Shown: positions 53,680 through 61,617 of the stretch, piece after piece | Position numbering within the stretch: the first letter of the stretch is position 1 | How the letters are laid out: every line of letters starts with the position of its first letter | Assembly: GCF_900217905.1 (NCBI RefSeq) | Contig: NZ_OBMO01000004.1 | Span: 62,001 to 126,000 of the forward strand | DNA from: Alloalcanivorax xenomutans | GTDB taxonomy: Bacteria > Pseudomonadota > Gammaproteobacteria > Pseudomonadales > Alcanivoracaceae | Reading direction: 5' to 3' | DNA length: 64,000 nt | Made by a program: the position numbers and the translations under genes | Notes under the pieces: generated by a model | What the model was told of the DNA's origin: nothing | What the model saw: the letters and a program-made list of their open reading frames with translations, nothing else | The model's database searches: none

Positions 53680-55869
53680 ATGGGGCGTCGATTCGACGGT
53701 ATGAGGGGACGCTGGTGCTTCGGTCTGGCCATGGTCACGGCCGGCGGCGTGGTATCCGCACCGGTTTACGCACAATCTCAGGAAGAAGAACCACGGGCAT
53801 TGGCGCCGGTCAAGGTCTCCGCCGGCGATCTTTCTCTGGAGAGCAGCAGTGAACAGCGCGGCGGTTACACCCTGGGCGCCACCGTCAGCGCCACCGGACT
53901 GTTGCTGTCGCCGCGGGAGACGCCGCAATCCGTGAGCATCGTTACCCGGGAACAGATCGAGGACCAGGGGCTGGTCAGCACCCGCGAAGTGCTTGAGCAG
54001 GCGCCGGGTGTCTCAATGATCCGGAGCGACAGCAACCGCTACGCGTTTTCTTCCCGGGGGTTCTCCATTCGGCAATTCCAGTTCGACGGTCTGCTGACCC
54101 CGATTTCCAATTTCTGGAACTTTGGGGCCACTGACCTGGATGCGGCTATTTACGACCGCGTTGAGGTGATCCGCGGCGCCACCGGTCTGATGTCCGGCGC
54201 TGGTGAGCCGTCCGCGCTGGTGAATTTTGTGCGCAAGCGTCCGGGGAGGGAGTTCGCCGCTAGTGGCGCGGTGTCGACGGGGTCCTGGGACGCGCGCCGG
54301 GCGGAACTGGACCTGACCATGCCGCTTACCGAGGACGGTCGTGTGTCCTCCCGGGTGGTGGCGGTGCGTGACGACAGCGAAAGCTACATGCGGGTATTCG
54401 ACGATGACCGCCGTACCCTGTATGGCGTGATCAGTGCGGAGCTGTCACCCAGCACGCTGCTGGTGGCGGGCGTGGAGTACCAGGATAACCATAGTAACGG
54501 CATGGGGGCGGGGTTTCCCATGTTTTATAGCGATGGCTCCCGCACCGATTTTCCCCGGTCCGTGGTCAATACCACCGACTGGTCCCAATTTGGCACCACC
54601 TCCACCACCGGTTTCATGGACCTGACCCACGCCCTTGGTAACGGCTGGCAACTGCGCGGCGCGTTCAGCTACAACGATGGCGATTACGACATGGAATATC
54701 TGTTTCGTGGCGGTTACCCCGACCCGGATACCGGCGAAGGCATGACCGGCTCGTTCCTCAATTACCGTGGTGATCGCCAGTATTATCAGATGCACCTGAC
54801 CGCCACCGGGCCGGTGGAGTGGTTCGGGCGCATTCATGAGGTGTCGCTGGGCTGGATGCGGGTCAAGGACGATTATGTGATGCGAGCGGCTTATCCGGTG
54901 GCCAGTCCGGATGTGGGCAGCTTCTTTGACTGGCGTGACAGTCGGGTGCCACGACCAGTCTGGGGGGATTATTCCAACGTCGATGACAGTGTGATTCGTC
55001 AGAATGGGGGCTATGTGGTCACCAGGTTGTCATTGGCCGATCCTCTGCACGCCATTCTGGGGGCTCGTATCAGCCAGTGGGAAATCGATCAGGTTTATTT
55101 CGGCACACCCACGGATTATCGGGTCAACGATGAAATCACGCCCTATGCCGGTTTGATCTACGACCTTAATGATGTCTACTCGGCATACGCCAGCTACACC
55201 CAGATCTTCCAGCCGCAAAACAATCGCGATCCGCAAGGTGACCTGCTCGACCCGATTCACGGCAACAGCCAGGAACTGGGGCTCAAGGCCGGCTGGGCCG
55301 GTGGGCGGTTGACCGGTGCGGTGTCGGTGTTCCGTACCGAGCAGGACAACCTGGCCGAGGAGATCCCGGGAGTCTCGCTGCCGGGGCAGCCGGACCAGCC
55401 GGCTTATCGAGCCACTTCCGGAGCCACCGTGGAGGGGGTCGATCTGGAACTGACCGGCGAACTGACGCCACACTGGCATGTTTCCACCAGTTATACCCAT
55501 TTCACCGCCAAGGACGCCGACGGGCAGACACTCAACCGCACCCAGCCGCGCAGTCTGTTCAAGCTGTTCACCCGTTATCAGCCGCCGGTGGAGCGCCGTT
55601 TGACGTTGGGGGCTGGCGTGGACTGGCAAAGCGGCTTTTCCCGCTATACCTCGAGTCGTGTGCCGGTGGTGGGACGAACCAAGGTGGAGCAGGGCAGTTA
55701 CGCTCTGGTCAATGTCATGGCTCGTTATCAGATCACGCCGGAGTTGAGCGCCACGGTGCGGTTGAACAACGCCTTCGACAAGACCTATTACACCAATGTG
55801 GGTTTCTACGATCAGGCCTGGTGGGGAGAACCGCGCAATGTGACGCTGTCGCTGCGCATGGCTTTGTAG
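53680..55869 (+). CDS. TonB-dependent siderophore receptor
   Basis: A 729-residue receptor with signal peptide (about 1-31, ending PVYAQ). After a possible TonB box (APVKVSAGD) comes the plug, with SPRETPQSVSIVTREQIEDQ, LEQAPGVSM, SSRGFSIRQFQFDGL and DRVEVIRGATGLMSGAGEPS, typical of FpvA/FhuE-type siderophore receptors. The barrel contains the family's LGLKAGWAGGRL-like and FDKTYYTNVGFYDQAWWGEP endings. The last residues are RMAL, not the usual aromatic. AAGGAG lies eight bases before the ATG. No siderophore synthesis genes are near, so use of foreign siderophores is likely. Confidence 0.92.
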   Translation: MGRRFDGMRGRWCFGLAMVTAGGVVSAPVYAQSQEEEPRALAPVKVSAGDLSLESSSEQRGGYTLGATVSATGLLLSPRETPQSVSIVTREQIEDQGLVSTREVLEQAPGVSMIRSDSNRYAFSSRGFSIRQFQFDGLLTPISNFWNFGATDLDAAIYDRVEVIRGATGLMSGAGEPSALVNFVRKRPGREFAASGAVSTGSWDARRAELDLTMPLTEDGRVSSRVVAVRDDSESYMRVFDDDRRTLYGVISAELSPSTLLVAGVEYQDNHSNGMGAGFPMFYSDGSRTDFPRSVVNTTDWSQFGTTSTTGFMDLTHALGNGWQLRGAFSYNDGDYDMEYLFRGGYPDPDTGEGMTGSFLNYRGDRQYYQMHLTATGPVEWFGRIHEVSLGWMRVKDDYVMRAAYPVASPDVGSFFDWRDSRVPRPVWGDYSNVDDSVIRQNGGYVVTRLSLADPLHAILGARISQWEIDQVYFGTPTDYRVNDEITPYAGLIYDLNDVYSAYASYTQIFQPQNNRDPQGDLLDPIHGNSQELGLKAGWAGGRLTGAVSVFRTEQDNLAEEIPGVSLPGQPDQPAYRATSGATVEGVDLELTGELTPHWHVSTSYTHFTAKDADGQTLNRTQPRSLFKLFTRYQPPVERRLTLGAGVDWQSGFSRYTSSRVPVVGRTKVEQGSYALVNVMARYQITPELSATVRLNNAFDKTYYTNVGFYDQAWWGEPRNVTLSLRMAL

Positions 55870-55909
55870 TCCGGTCTCGGGGAACCATGGAACGCGGTTT
55901 CCGGCTCTG

Positions 55910-55940
55910 TTTTTATATGCATAAAATGCATTATTGTGAG
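55910..55940. promoter_or_regulatory. Tandem ATGCAT palindromes
   Basis: Two ATGCAT palindromes separated by AAA (about 55917-55931) in an AT-rich patch after the receptor gene. They could be a regulator site or part of a terminator region; no family was recognised. Confidence 0.35.
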
Positions 55941-56021
55941 CCTGGGAGGCAGCAAATCCGGGGCGCCTGGCGTTTTACACCATACTCTTGACGGCACCCG
56001 CCGTGATCCCATCCTCGGCTG

Positions 56022-56097
56022 TGGTATGATTCGCCCCCCTGGTGGCATCAACATCCTTGATGGCCACCGGGACAGCGACGAGGGTCCGATCCGGACC
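56022..56097 (+). promoter_or_regulatory. nadA promoter and structured 5' leader
   Basis: An extended -10 (TGG-TATGAT, about 56022-56030) is followed by two stems: GGTGGCATCAA with TTGATGGCCACC (about 56041-56068, one bulge) and GGTCCG with CGGACC (about 56084-56098). The nadA ATG is about 40 bp further on. It might hold a control element of NAD synthesis; no known NAD riboswitch was recognised. Confidence 0.45.
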
Positions 56098-56139
56098 GAT
56101 TGTCGGCTTTCCGATCCTCACACGGGGCGGCGATGCGAT

Positions 56140-57189
56140 ATGAGTGCTCAGGCTAAAGAACTGGTCCGCGCCCATCTGGCCCATGCCGGTGGCGAGCAGG
56201 AGATGACCCTGGAACAGCGGGAATTCTACCGCGAGCGGATTAAAGAGAAGTTACAGGCCCGCGACGCGGTGATGGTGGCGCACTATTACACTGATCCGGA
56301 GATCCAGGCTCTGGCCGAGGAAACCGGCGGTTGCGTGGCGGATTCCCTGGAAATGGCCCGCTTCGGCAAGGAGCATCCGGCCAGTACCCTGATCGTGGCC
56401 GGTGTGCGTTTCATGGGCGAGACGGCGAAGATTCTCAGCCCGGAAAAGCGGGTGTTCATGCCCACTCTGGAAGCCACCTGTTCCCTGGATATCGGCTGTC
56501 CGGAGGATGAGTTCGCCGCCTTCTGCGAACAGCATCCGGACCGTACCGTGGTGGTTTACGCCAACACCTCGGCGGCGGTGAAAGCCCGGGCGGACTGGGT
56601 AGTGACGTCTTCCATCGCGGTGGAACTGATCGAGTACCTGGACCAGCGCGGCGAGAAGATTCTCTGGGCGCCGGACCAGCACCTGGGGGCCTATGTGCGT
56701 GACAAGACCGGTGCCGACGTGCTCTGTTGGGACGGCGCCTGTATCGTCCACGAGGAGTTCAAGGCGCGCGGTGTGGAAGACCTGAAAGCCGCGCATCCCG
56801 GTGCCGCCGTGCTGGTGCATCCGGAATCGCCGGCATCGGTAGTGGCCATCGCCGATGTGGTGGGTTCCACCTCGCAGCTGATCAAAGCCGCCACCGAGAT
56901 GCCCAACGACACCTTCATCGTCGCCACCGACAAGGGCATCTTCTACAAGATGCAGCAGTTGGCGCCGGAGAAGACCTTCATCGAAGCGCCCACCGCCGGC
57001 AGCGGCGCCACATGCCGCAGTTGCGCCCATTGTCCGTGGATGGCCATGAACGGTCTGGAAAATACCCTGGCGGTGCTGCAGGACGAAAACGGATGCGGGC
57101 AGGAAATCTTCGTCGATCCGGACCTGGCCCGTCGGGCCATGGTGCCTTTGGACCGGATGCTGGATTTCGGCAAGAGCCTGAAACGCTGA
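56140..57189 (+). CDS. nadA: Quinolinate synthase A
   Basis: A 349-residue [4Fe-4S] enzyme that makes quinolinate from iminoaspartate and dihydroxyacetone phosphate in NAD synthesis. Cluster cysteines lie in [25 protein letters not shown] and [16 protein letters not shown]. The repeated [20 protein letters not shown] and [20 protein letters not shown] blocks are typical. The start chosen is the ATG at 56140 (MSAQAKELV); the open frame begins earlier without conserved sequence. It converges on the BepA-like protease gene. The nadB and nadC genes are not in the window. Confidence 0.96.
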   Translation: MSAQAKELVRAHLAHAGGEQEMTLEQREFYRERIKEKLQARDAVMVAHYYTDPEIQALAEETGGCVADSLEMARFGKEHPASTLIVAGVRFMGETAKILSPEKRVFMPTLEATCSLDIGCPEDEFAAFCEQHPDRTVVVYANTSAAVKARADWVVTSSIAVELIEYLDQRGEKILWAPDQHLGAYVRDKTGADVLCWDGACIVHEEFKARGVEDLKAAHPGAAVLVHPESPASVVAIADVVGSTSQLIKAATEMPNDTFIVATDKGIFYKMQQLAPEKTFIEAPTAGSGATCRSCAHCPWMAMNGLENTLAVLQDENGCGQEIFVDPDLARRAMVPLDRMLDFGKSLKR

Positions 57190-57199
57190 TCGAATGGGC

Positions 57200-57228
57200 G
57201 GTGGTCCGGGGCGGTGTCCCGGACCACC
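57200..57228. terminator. Bidirectional hairpin between nadA and the protease gene
   Basis: GGTGGTCCGGG (57200-57210) and CCCGGACCACC (57218-57228) are perfect reverse complements over 11 bp with a 7-nt loop, exactly in the convergent gap. No T-run follows on either strand. Confidence 0.55.
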
Positions 57229-57229
57229 G

Positions 57230-58663
57230 TCAAAACTCCTCTTCGGAAAGCCGCTCCATTTCCTTGAGACGCGCATTCAGAGCGCTGCGCAGCGCAAACT
57301 GTCCGCTGGCTTCCTTCAGGGCAAACTGCATTTGTTGTTTGGCCTCGCGGTCCCGGCCGCGCAGGAAAGCGTATTCGGCCCGGCCCCGATGAGCGCGCGC
57401 CAGCTCCCCGCTGTTGCCCCAGGCGTCCGCCGCCATGGACCACAGCATGGGGTCATCCGGGCGCTGCCGTAGCAGGGGTTCCAGCACCGGCACCGCTTTT
57501 TCCGGCTGTTTGGAATAAAGATACGCCCGTGCCAGAAGTACTGAGCTGGGGTAGCCCTCCGGGTTGATCTTCTGCACCCACTGGGCCATCTCGATGGCAC
57601 GGGGATAGTCGCCTTCCGCCAGCGCCACTTCCGCCAGGCCCAGCGGGTACCACAGTTCGGTGCGGTCCTGCTGGCGCAGTTGCTCCAGCTGGCGTCGGGC
57701 CAGATCGTACTTTTTGTCGTACAGAGCCGACATGGCGAGCCCATAGCGGGCCGCCTCCCGCTGCTTGGCGTCGCCGTTGTTCAGCCGTTTCTGGAAGTAG
57801 GCTTCGGCACGCTGATAATCGTCGAAGAAGGAGGCCTGGATACGGGCGCGTACCAGCTCGAAGGGCAGGGAGGTCTCCTGTTTCGGGTGAGGCAGGTTAC
57901 GGGCCCGGGCGCGGCTGTCCGCCACCCGGCTTTCGGTAACCGGGTGAGTGAGCAGAAACTCCGGCGGATCGCCGGCGAATTGTTGCTGCTCCACCAGCCG
58001 TTCAAAGAAACGGGGCATGGCGTTCGGGTCCAGGCCGGCCGAGACCAGAGTCTGCATGCCTACCCGGTCGGCTTCCCGTTCGTGGTGGCGGGAGTAGGCC
58101 AGTTGAGACTGGATCACCCCGGCCTGGGTGGCGGCCATGCCGGCCATGCCGGCTTGAGCATCGCCGGCCACCGCCACCGCGATGCTGGCCAGCATGGCCG
58201 CCAGCATGGCGATGTTGGTGCGCTGGGAATCCACGTAGCGACGGGTAAAATGGCGTTGACTGACGTGGGCGATTTCGTGGGCCACCACGCTGGCCACCTC
58301 ATCCATGGATCCGGCGTTGAGAAACAGGCCGGCGTTGAGGCCGATGACGCCACCGGGCACCGCGAAAGCATTGATGGCCCGGCTGTTGATCACCACGATG
58401 GAAAGATTGGGTTCGTGCAGGTCACTGAACGAAGCCAGCCGGTAAACCAGGTTTTCCACGTAGTCTTGTACCAGTGGATCGGTCATGATCGGTGTCTTGC
58501 CGCGCAGGCTGCGCAGCCAGCTGCGGCCCAGCCGGTACTCCTGGTCCGTGGACAGCAGCGCCGCCGCCGGGTCACCGAGATCGGGCAGATCCTGGGCGCG
58601 GCCGGGTGGCGCGGCGAGCACCACCACCAGGCAAAGTATCAGAGCGTGCATGGCACGGATCAC
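57230..58663 (-). CDS. M48 family metalloprotease with TPR repeats, BepA-like
   Basis: A 477-residue periplasmic protease. A signal peptide (about 1-24, ending GRAQ) is followed by an M48 domain with the zinc motif HEIAH (VVAHEIAHVSQRHF) and third ligand in HEREADRVG, then a loop region and TPR-like helices (about 310-470). In E. coli BepA (YfgC) helps fold or degrade LptD. AGGAG lies seven bases before a GTG at 58663, so GTG is the preferred start over the ATG 12 bp later. It diverges from the TusA-like gene. BepA function is inferred from the domain order. Confidence 0.9.
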   Translation of the reverse strand: MIRAMHALILCLVVVLAAPPGRAQDLPDLGDPAAALLSTDQEYRLGRSWLRSLRGKTPIMTDPLVQDYVENLVYRLASFSDLHEPNLSIVVINSRAINAFAVPGGVIGLNAGLFLNAGSMDEVASVVAHEIAHVSQRHFTRRYVDSQRTNIAMLAAMLASIAVAVAGDAQAGMAGMAATQAGVIQSQLAYSRHHEREADRVGMQTLVSAGLDPNAMPRFFERLVEQQQFAGDPPEFLLTHPVTESRVADSRARARNLPHPKQETSLPFELVRARIQASFFDDYQRAEAYFQKRLNNGDAKQREAARYGLAMSALYDKKYDLARRQLEQLRQQDRTELWYPLGLAEVALAEGDYPRAIEMAQWVQKINPEGYPSSVLLARAYLYSKQPEKAVPVLEPLLRQRPDDPMLWSMAADAWGNSGELARAHRGRAEYAFLRGRDREAKQQMQFALKEASGQFALRSALNARLKEMERLSEEEF

Positions 58664-58730
58664 AAAATAACTCCTGATATAAGGATGGCACCCTTTGATG
58701 GATGGCACCCGACACAATTCCGAGGATCCG

Positions 58731-58976
58731 ATGACCGTTCATCAGACCCTGGACGCCAGGGGGCTGCAATGCCCCCTGCCGTTACTGAAAACCCGCCAAG
58801 CCTTGCGTCATCTGGCGCCGGGGCAGCTGTTGCGGGTACTCGCCTCCGATGCCGGTTCGGCAAGGGATATTCCCGCCTATCTTCGACAATCACCTCATGA
58901 TCTGGTTCGCGATGGCGAGGCGGAGGGCGAATTCGAGTTTTTGATACGTTGTGGGGCCGCCGGTGACGGCGCATAG
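58731..58976 (+). CDS. TusA/SirA family sulfurtransferase
   Basis: An 81-residue small protein of the TusA family. The signature CPxP is in LDARGLQCPLPLLKTRQAL, with the sulfur-carrying cysteine at residue 14. The rest, ending EFEFLIRCG, is the expected two-layer fold. Members relay sulfur for tRNA thiolation, molybdenum cofactor or other pathways. GAGGA lies five bases before the ATG. In Pseudomonas the same gene lies between the M48 protease and a permease, so the order is conserved. Confidence 0.9.
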   Translation: MTVHQTLDARGLQCPLPLLKTRQALRHLAPGQLLRVLASDAGSARDIPAYLRQSPHDLVRDGEAEGEFEFLIRCGAAGDGA

Positions 58977-59060
58977 AGACTGTGTAAATTACACGGAACT
59001 ATCAACCCCTCCGAGAGCTCTTTACGCCGTGGCGGCGTAAAGGTTATGAACAGGCTCTGA
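58975..59060. repeat. Small inverted-repeat element before the AI-2E family permease
   Basis: CTTTACGCC (59020-59028) and GGCGTAAAG (59034-59042) form a 9-bp perfect stem. The outer ends AGAGACTGTG (about 58976-58985) and CAGGCTCT (about 59051-59058) are an imperfect inverted pair. The whole fills the 120-bp gap between the TusA-like gene and the permease and looks like a decayed miniature element. Confidence 0.4.
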
Positions 59061-59096
59061 TAATCCGATACCCGGTTTTAATAAGGAAGGCACTCG

Positions 59097-60182
59097 ATGT
59101 TCAAAGTGTTCAAGGGCTGGATGGAACGCTGGTTTGCCGATGAAGAGGCGGTTTATCTGCTGGTGGCCCTGGTGGGTGGGCTGGCCGTTATCCTGCTGTT
59201 CGGCAACATCCTGGCGCCGGTGCTGGCGGCGTTGGTGTTGGCCTATCTGATGCAGGGGCTGGTCAGTGCCCTGGAACGGCGCGGGTTGCCTTCTCTGCTG
59301 TCGGTGACGCTGGTGTTCCTGCTGTTCCTTGGCGGCCTGGTGGCCACCCTGGTGGTGCTGTTGCCGATGGTGTGGCAACAGACGGTGATGTTGGTGCGGG
59401 ATCAGCTTCCTCACGTGCTCAAGAACAGTGAGCAGTGGTTGCGGGCATTGCCAGAGCAATACCCGGAAGTGATTTCCATGGAGCAGGTGAACATCCTGGT
59501 CAACTCCGCCCAGCGCGAACTGGCCCAATTCGGACAGGCGGTGCTGTCGTTGTCGCTGTCATCGATTCCCAACTTGTTGGAGATTCTGGTGTTTCTGGTG
59601 CTGGTGCCGCTGTTGGTGTTCTTTTTTCTCAAGGACCGGCAGGCACTGGTGTCCTGGCTGCTCGGGCTGCTGCCTTCCCGTCGCAACGTGCTGGGCCGGG
59701 TTTGGCAGGAGATGGACGGCCAGATCGCCAACTATGTGCGTGGCAAGGCCATCGAAATCCTGGTGGTGGGAACGGCGAGTTTCGTGGCGTTCCTGTTACT
59801 GGATCTCAATTACGCGCTATTGCTGGCGGTGATGGTGGGCTTGTCGGTCATTGTCCCCTATGTGGGGGCCACCCTGGTGACCTTGCCGGTGGCGGCGGTG
59901 GGTTATGCCCAGTTCGGCTGGAGCGGAGACTTCGCTCTGGTGATGGTGATATACGGGGTGATTCAGTTCCTGGACGGCAACATCCTGGTGCCGTTGCTGT
60001 TTTCCGAAGCGGTCAATCTGCACCCGGTGGCGATCATCGTCGCCATTCTGTTCTTCGGCGGGATCTGGGGGCTGTGGGGGGTGTTCTTCGCCATTCCGTT
60101 GGCCACTTTGCTGAAAGCGGTGCTCAACGCCTGGCCGCGGGAAGAGAAGGAAAAGCCCCAGGAACTACCCGCAGCCGAGTAA
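59097..60182 (+). CDS. AI-2E family transporter/permease (PerM-like)
   Basis: A 361-residue inner-membrane protein with about eight hydrophobic segments, of the PerM/YhhT family. A central soluble stretch (about 105-165, SEQWLRALPEQYPEVISMEQ) lies between membrane parts, and the conserved PYVGATLVTLPVA and GNILVPLLFSEAVNLHPVAII segments are present. The family includes TqsA, which exports autoinducer-2, and Na+/H+ antiporters; the cargo here is unknown. The C-terminus is Lys/Glu/Pro-rich (PREEKEKPQE). It is convergent with bcp across a hairpin repeat. Confidence 0.9.
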   Translation: MFKVFKGWMERWFADEEAVYLLVALVGGLAVILLFGNILAPVLAALVLAYLMQGLVSALERRGLPSLLSVTLVFLLFLGGLVATLVVLLPMVWQQTVMLVRDQLPHVLKNSEQWLRALPEQYPEVISMEQVNILVNSAQRELAQFGQAVLSLSLSSIPNLLEILVFLVLVPLLVFFFLKDRQALVSWLLGLLPSRRNVLGRVWQEMDGQIANYVRGKAIEILVVGTASFVAFLLLDLNYALLLAVMVGLSVIVPYVGATLVTLPVAAVGYAQFGWSGDFALVMVIYGVIQFLDGNILVPLLFSEAVNLHPVAIIVAILFFGGIWGLWGVFFAIPLATLLKAVLNAWPREEKEKPQELPAAE

Positions 60183-60215
60183 TGGGGGGATCAAGGTGCC
60201 TCTTGCCAGGAGAGG

Positions 60216-60321
60216 AGAGCCGACGGTCAGCGTTCCAGGACACGCTACAAGCACATCCATGTGGGCTCGGGTTTGGCCTTCCCTGGCCAAACACGGTCCT
60301 GGAACGCTGACCGCCGACTCT
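60216..60321. repeat. Long-stem hairpin repeat, copy 3
   Basis: Left arm 60216-60241 and right arm 60296-60321 pair at 24 of 26 positions. The interior of about 54 nt is nearly the same as in copy 1 (15713-15818), including the TTTGGCC-TTCCCT-GGCCAAA hairpin. It lies in the convergent gap between the permease and bcp. Confidence 0.9.
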
Positions 60322-60329
60322 CCCCGGGC

Positions 60330-60794
60330 TCAGAGCGTTTTTGCCGCTTCCAGCACCTCGTCCACGTGGTCCTTGACCTTGACCTTGCGCCATTCCTTGC
60401 GCAGTACGCCCTTGGCATCGATCAGGAAGGTGCTGCGTTCGATGCCTTCGAATTCCTTGCCGTACATCTTCTTCAGTTTGATCACGTCGAACAGGCGGCA
60501 GACGGTCTCGTCCTCGTCGCTGATCAACTCGAAGGGAAATGCCTGCTTGGCCTTGAAGTTCTCGTGCCGGCGCAGGGAATCCTTGGAGATGCCGAACACC
60601 TCGCAGCCGGCTTTCTGGAAGGCGGCGTACTGATCGCGGAAGTTCTGGCCCTCGGTGGTGCAGCCGGGGGTGCTGTCTTTCGGGTAGAAGTACAGCACGA
60701 GATTCCGGCCCTGCCAGTCACTGAGCGTGAAGGTGGTGTCGTTGGTGGCTGGAGCGGAAAAGTCGGGGACCGGCTTGTCCAGTTCTACGGTCAT
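60330..60794 (-). CDS. bcp: Thioredoxin-dependent peroxiredoxin Bcp
   Basis: A 154-residue peroxiredoxin of the Bcp/PrxQ group. The peroxidatic cysteine is C45 in STPGCTTEGQNFRD. The usual resolving cysteine five residues later (as in CTVQAC) is Q50 here; C64 (KAGCEVFGIS) or C98 could resolve instead, or it may act as a 1-Cys enzyme. It reduces hydroperoxides with thioredoxin. The gene is downstream of gcvR on the same strand, as in E. coli. Confidence 0.93.
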   Translation of the reverse strand: MTVELDKPVPDFSAPATNDTTFTLSDWQGRNLVLYFYPKDSTPGCTTEGQNFRDQYAAFQKAGCEVFGISKDSLRRHENFKAKQAFPFELISDEDETVCRLFDVIKLKKMYGKEFEGIERSTFLIDAKGVLRKEWRKVKVKDHVDEVLEAAKTL

Positions 60795-60808
60795 GGGGCG
60801 TCTGTCCT

Positions 60809-61342
60809 CTATCGTTTCGGGGTCATGGTGGCGTCCAGGTTGCGGCCTTCGCAGAAGTCCAGGAAGGCCTCGCGCAGGCGTGCCACCGAGTGTTCGGTGG
60901 GAATACTCAGTGCCAGGTGCAGTCGGAACATGGCGGTGCCGGTATGGGGCGCGGCGTAGGTGCCGGTGGTGAGGTCGGCGATATTGATGCCGCGTCCGGA
61001 GAAGAACTCGGCGATTTCATGGACGATGCCGGGGTGGTCCATGGCCACGACCTCGACCTCGTAGGGCAGCGCCTGCTGCCCGGTATCGCCGCTGCGGGTG
61101 CGTTTCAGCGTCAACGCCAGATCCAGCTTGCCTTCCAGCGTGGCGCGGTCCTGTTCCAGACGCGCCAGGGCATCTTCCTCCGCCGCCACCAGCATCAGCA
61201 CCGCGAACTCGCCGCCCAGCAGGGTCATGCGCGAGTCCAGAATGTTGCCGCCGTACTCCAGCACGGTCCTGGACAGGGCATGGACGATGCCCGGCCGGTC
61301 GGAGCCAAGGGCGGAAATGACGATCAGTGACTCAGTGGCCAT
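60809..61342 (-). CDS. gcvR: ACT-domain protein, GcvR-like
   Basis: A 177-residue protein made of two ACT domains: about 8-80 ([20 protein letters not shown]) and about 95-170 ([20 protein letters not shown]). This is the layout of GcvR, which represses glycine cleavage genes by holding GcvA. No gcvA lies in the window, so the true partner is not shown; the name rests on domain order and on the conserved place between bcp and dapA. GAGGATC lies before the ATG. Confidence 0.85.
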   Translation of the reverse strand: MATESLIVISALGSDRPGIVHALSRTVLEYGGNILDSRMTLLGGEFAVLMLVAAEEDALARLEQDRATLEGKLDLALTLKRTRSGDTGQQALPYEVEVVAMDHPGIVHEIAEFFSGRGINIADLTTGTYAAPHTGTAMFRLHLALSIPTEHSVARLREAFLDFCEGRNLDATMTPKR

Positions 61343-61373
61343 GATGGGATCCTCGCAAGCGTAAAAACTTGCT

Positions 61374-61423
61374 AACGTCGGTGGAACGTCGGCAAGCGGG
61401 AAGGCAGTAGCTTAACGCTACTG
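61374..61423. repeat. Small hairpins in the gcvR-dapA divergent region
   Basis: AACGTCGG occurs twice in direct order (about 61374 and 61385), framed by CTTGC and GCAAG. CAGTAGC (61405-61411) and GCTACTG (61417-61423) form a perfect 7-bp stem with a 5-nt loop. These fall where the gcvR promoter should be. Confidence 0.45.
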
Positions 61424-61504
61424 GTCGGGGACCGAAACCTCGCTCCGATGCTCCGGGAATGTTCCGGGATGCCCCGTGCCGGTGCCTTTTCCGGCGAATT
61501 GATA

Positions 61505-61563
61505 TTGTTCAGGCCAAGCGCGGAGGGGTACCATACGCGGTTTGGGGAACCACGGTTCCCAAG
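61505..61563 (+). promoter_or_regulatory. dapA promoter and leader hairpin
   Basis: TTGTTC (61505-61510) and TACCAT (61529-61534) with 18 bp between them make a plausible promoter 84 bp before dapA. Just downstream, TTGGGGAACC and GGTTCCCAA (about 61542-61562) form a strong stem with only a 2-nt centre. Confidence 0.4.
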
Positions 61564-61617
61564 CGTCTGTGCGCTAAAACGAACAGGCTCTCAACGGGCC
61601 AGGCAGGAGATGACGGC

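Noticed and set aside
52399-56139. Search for a second copy of the tRNA-Lys 3' end marking an integrated island
   Set aside because: No matching repeat of the tRNA T-arm/acceptor end was seen before nadA, and no integrase is present.
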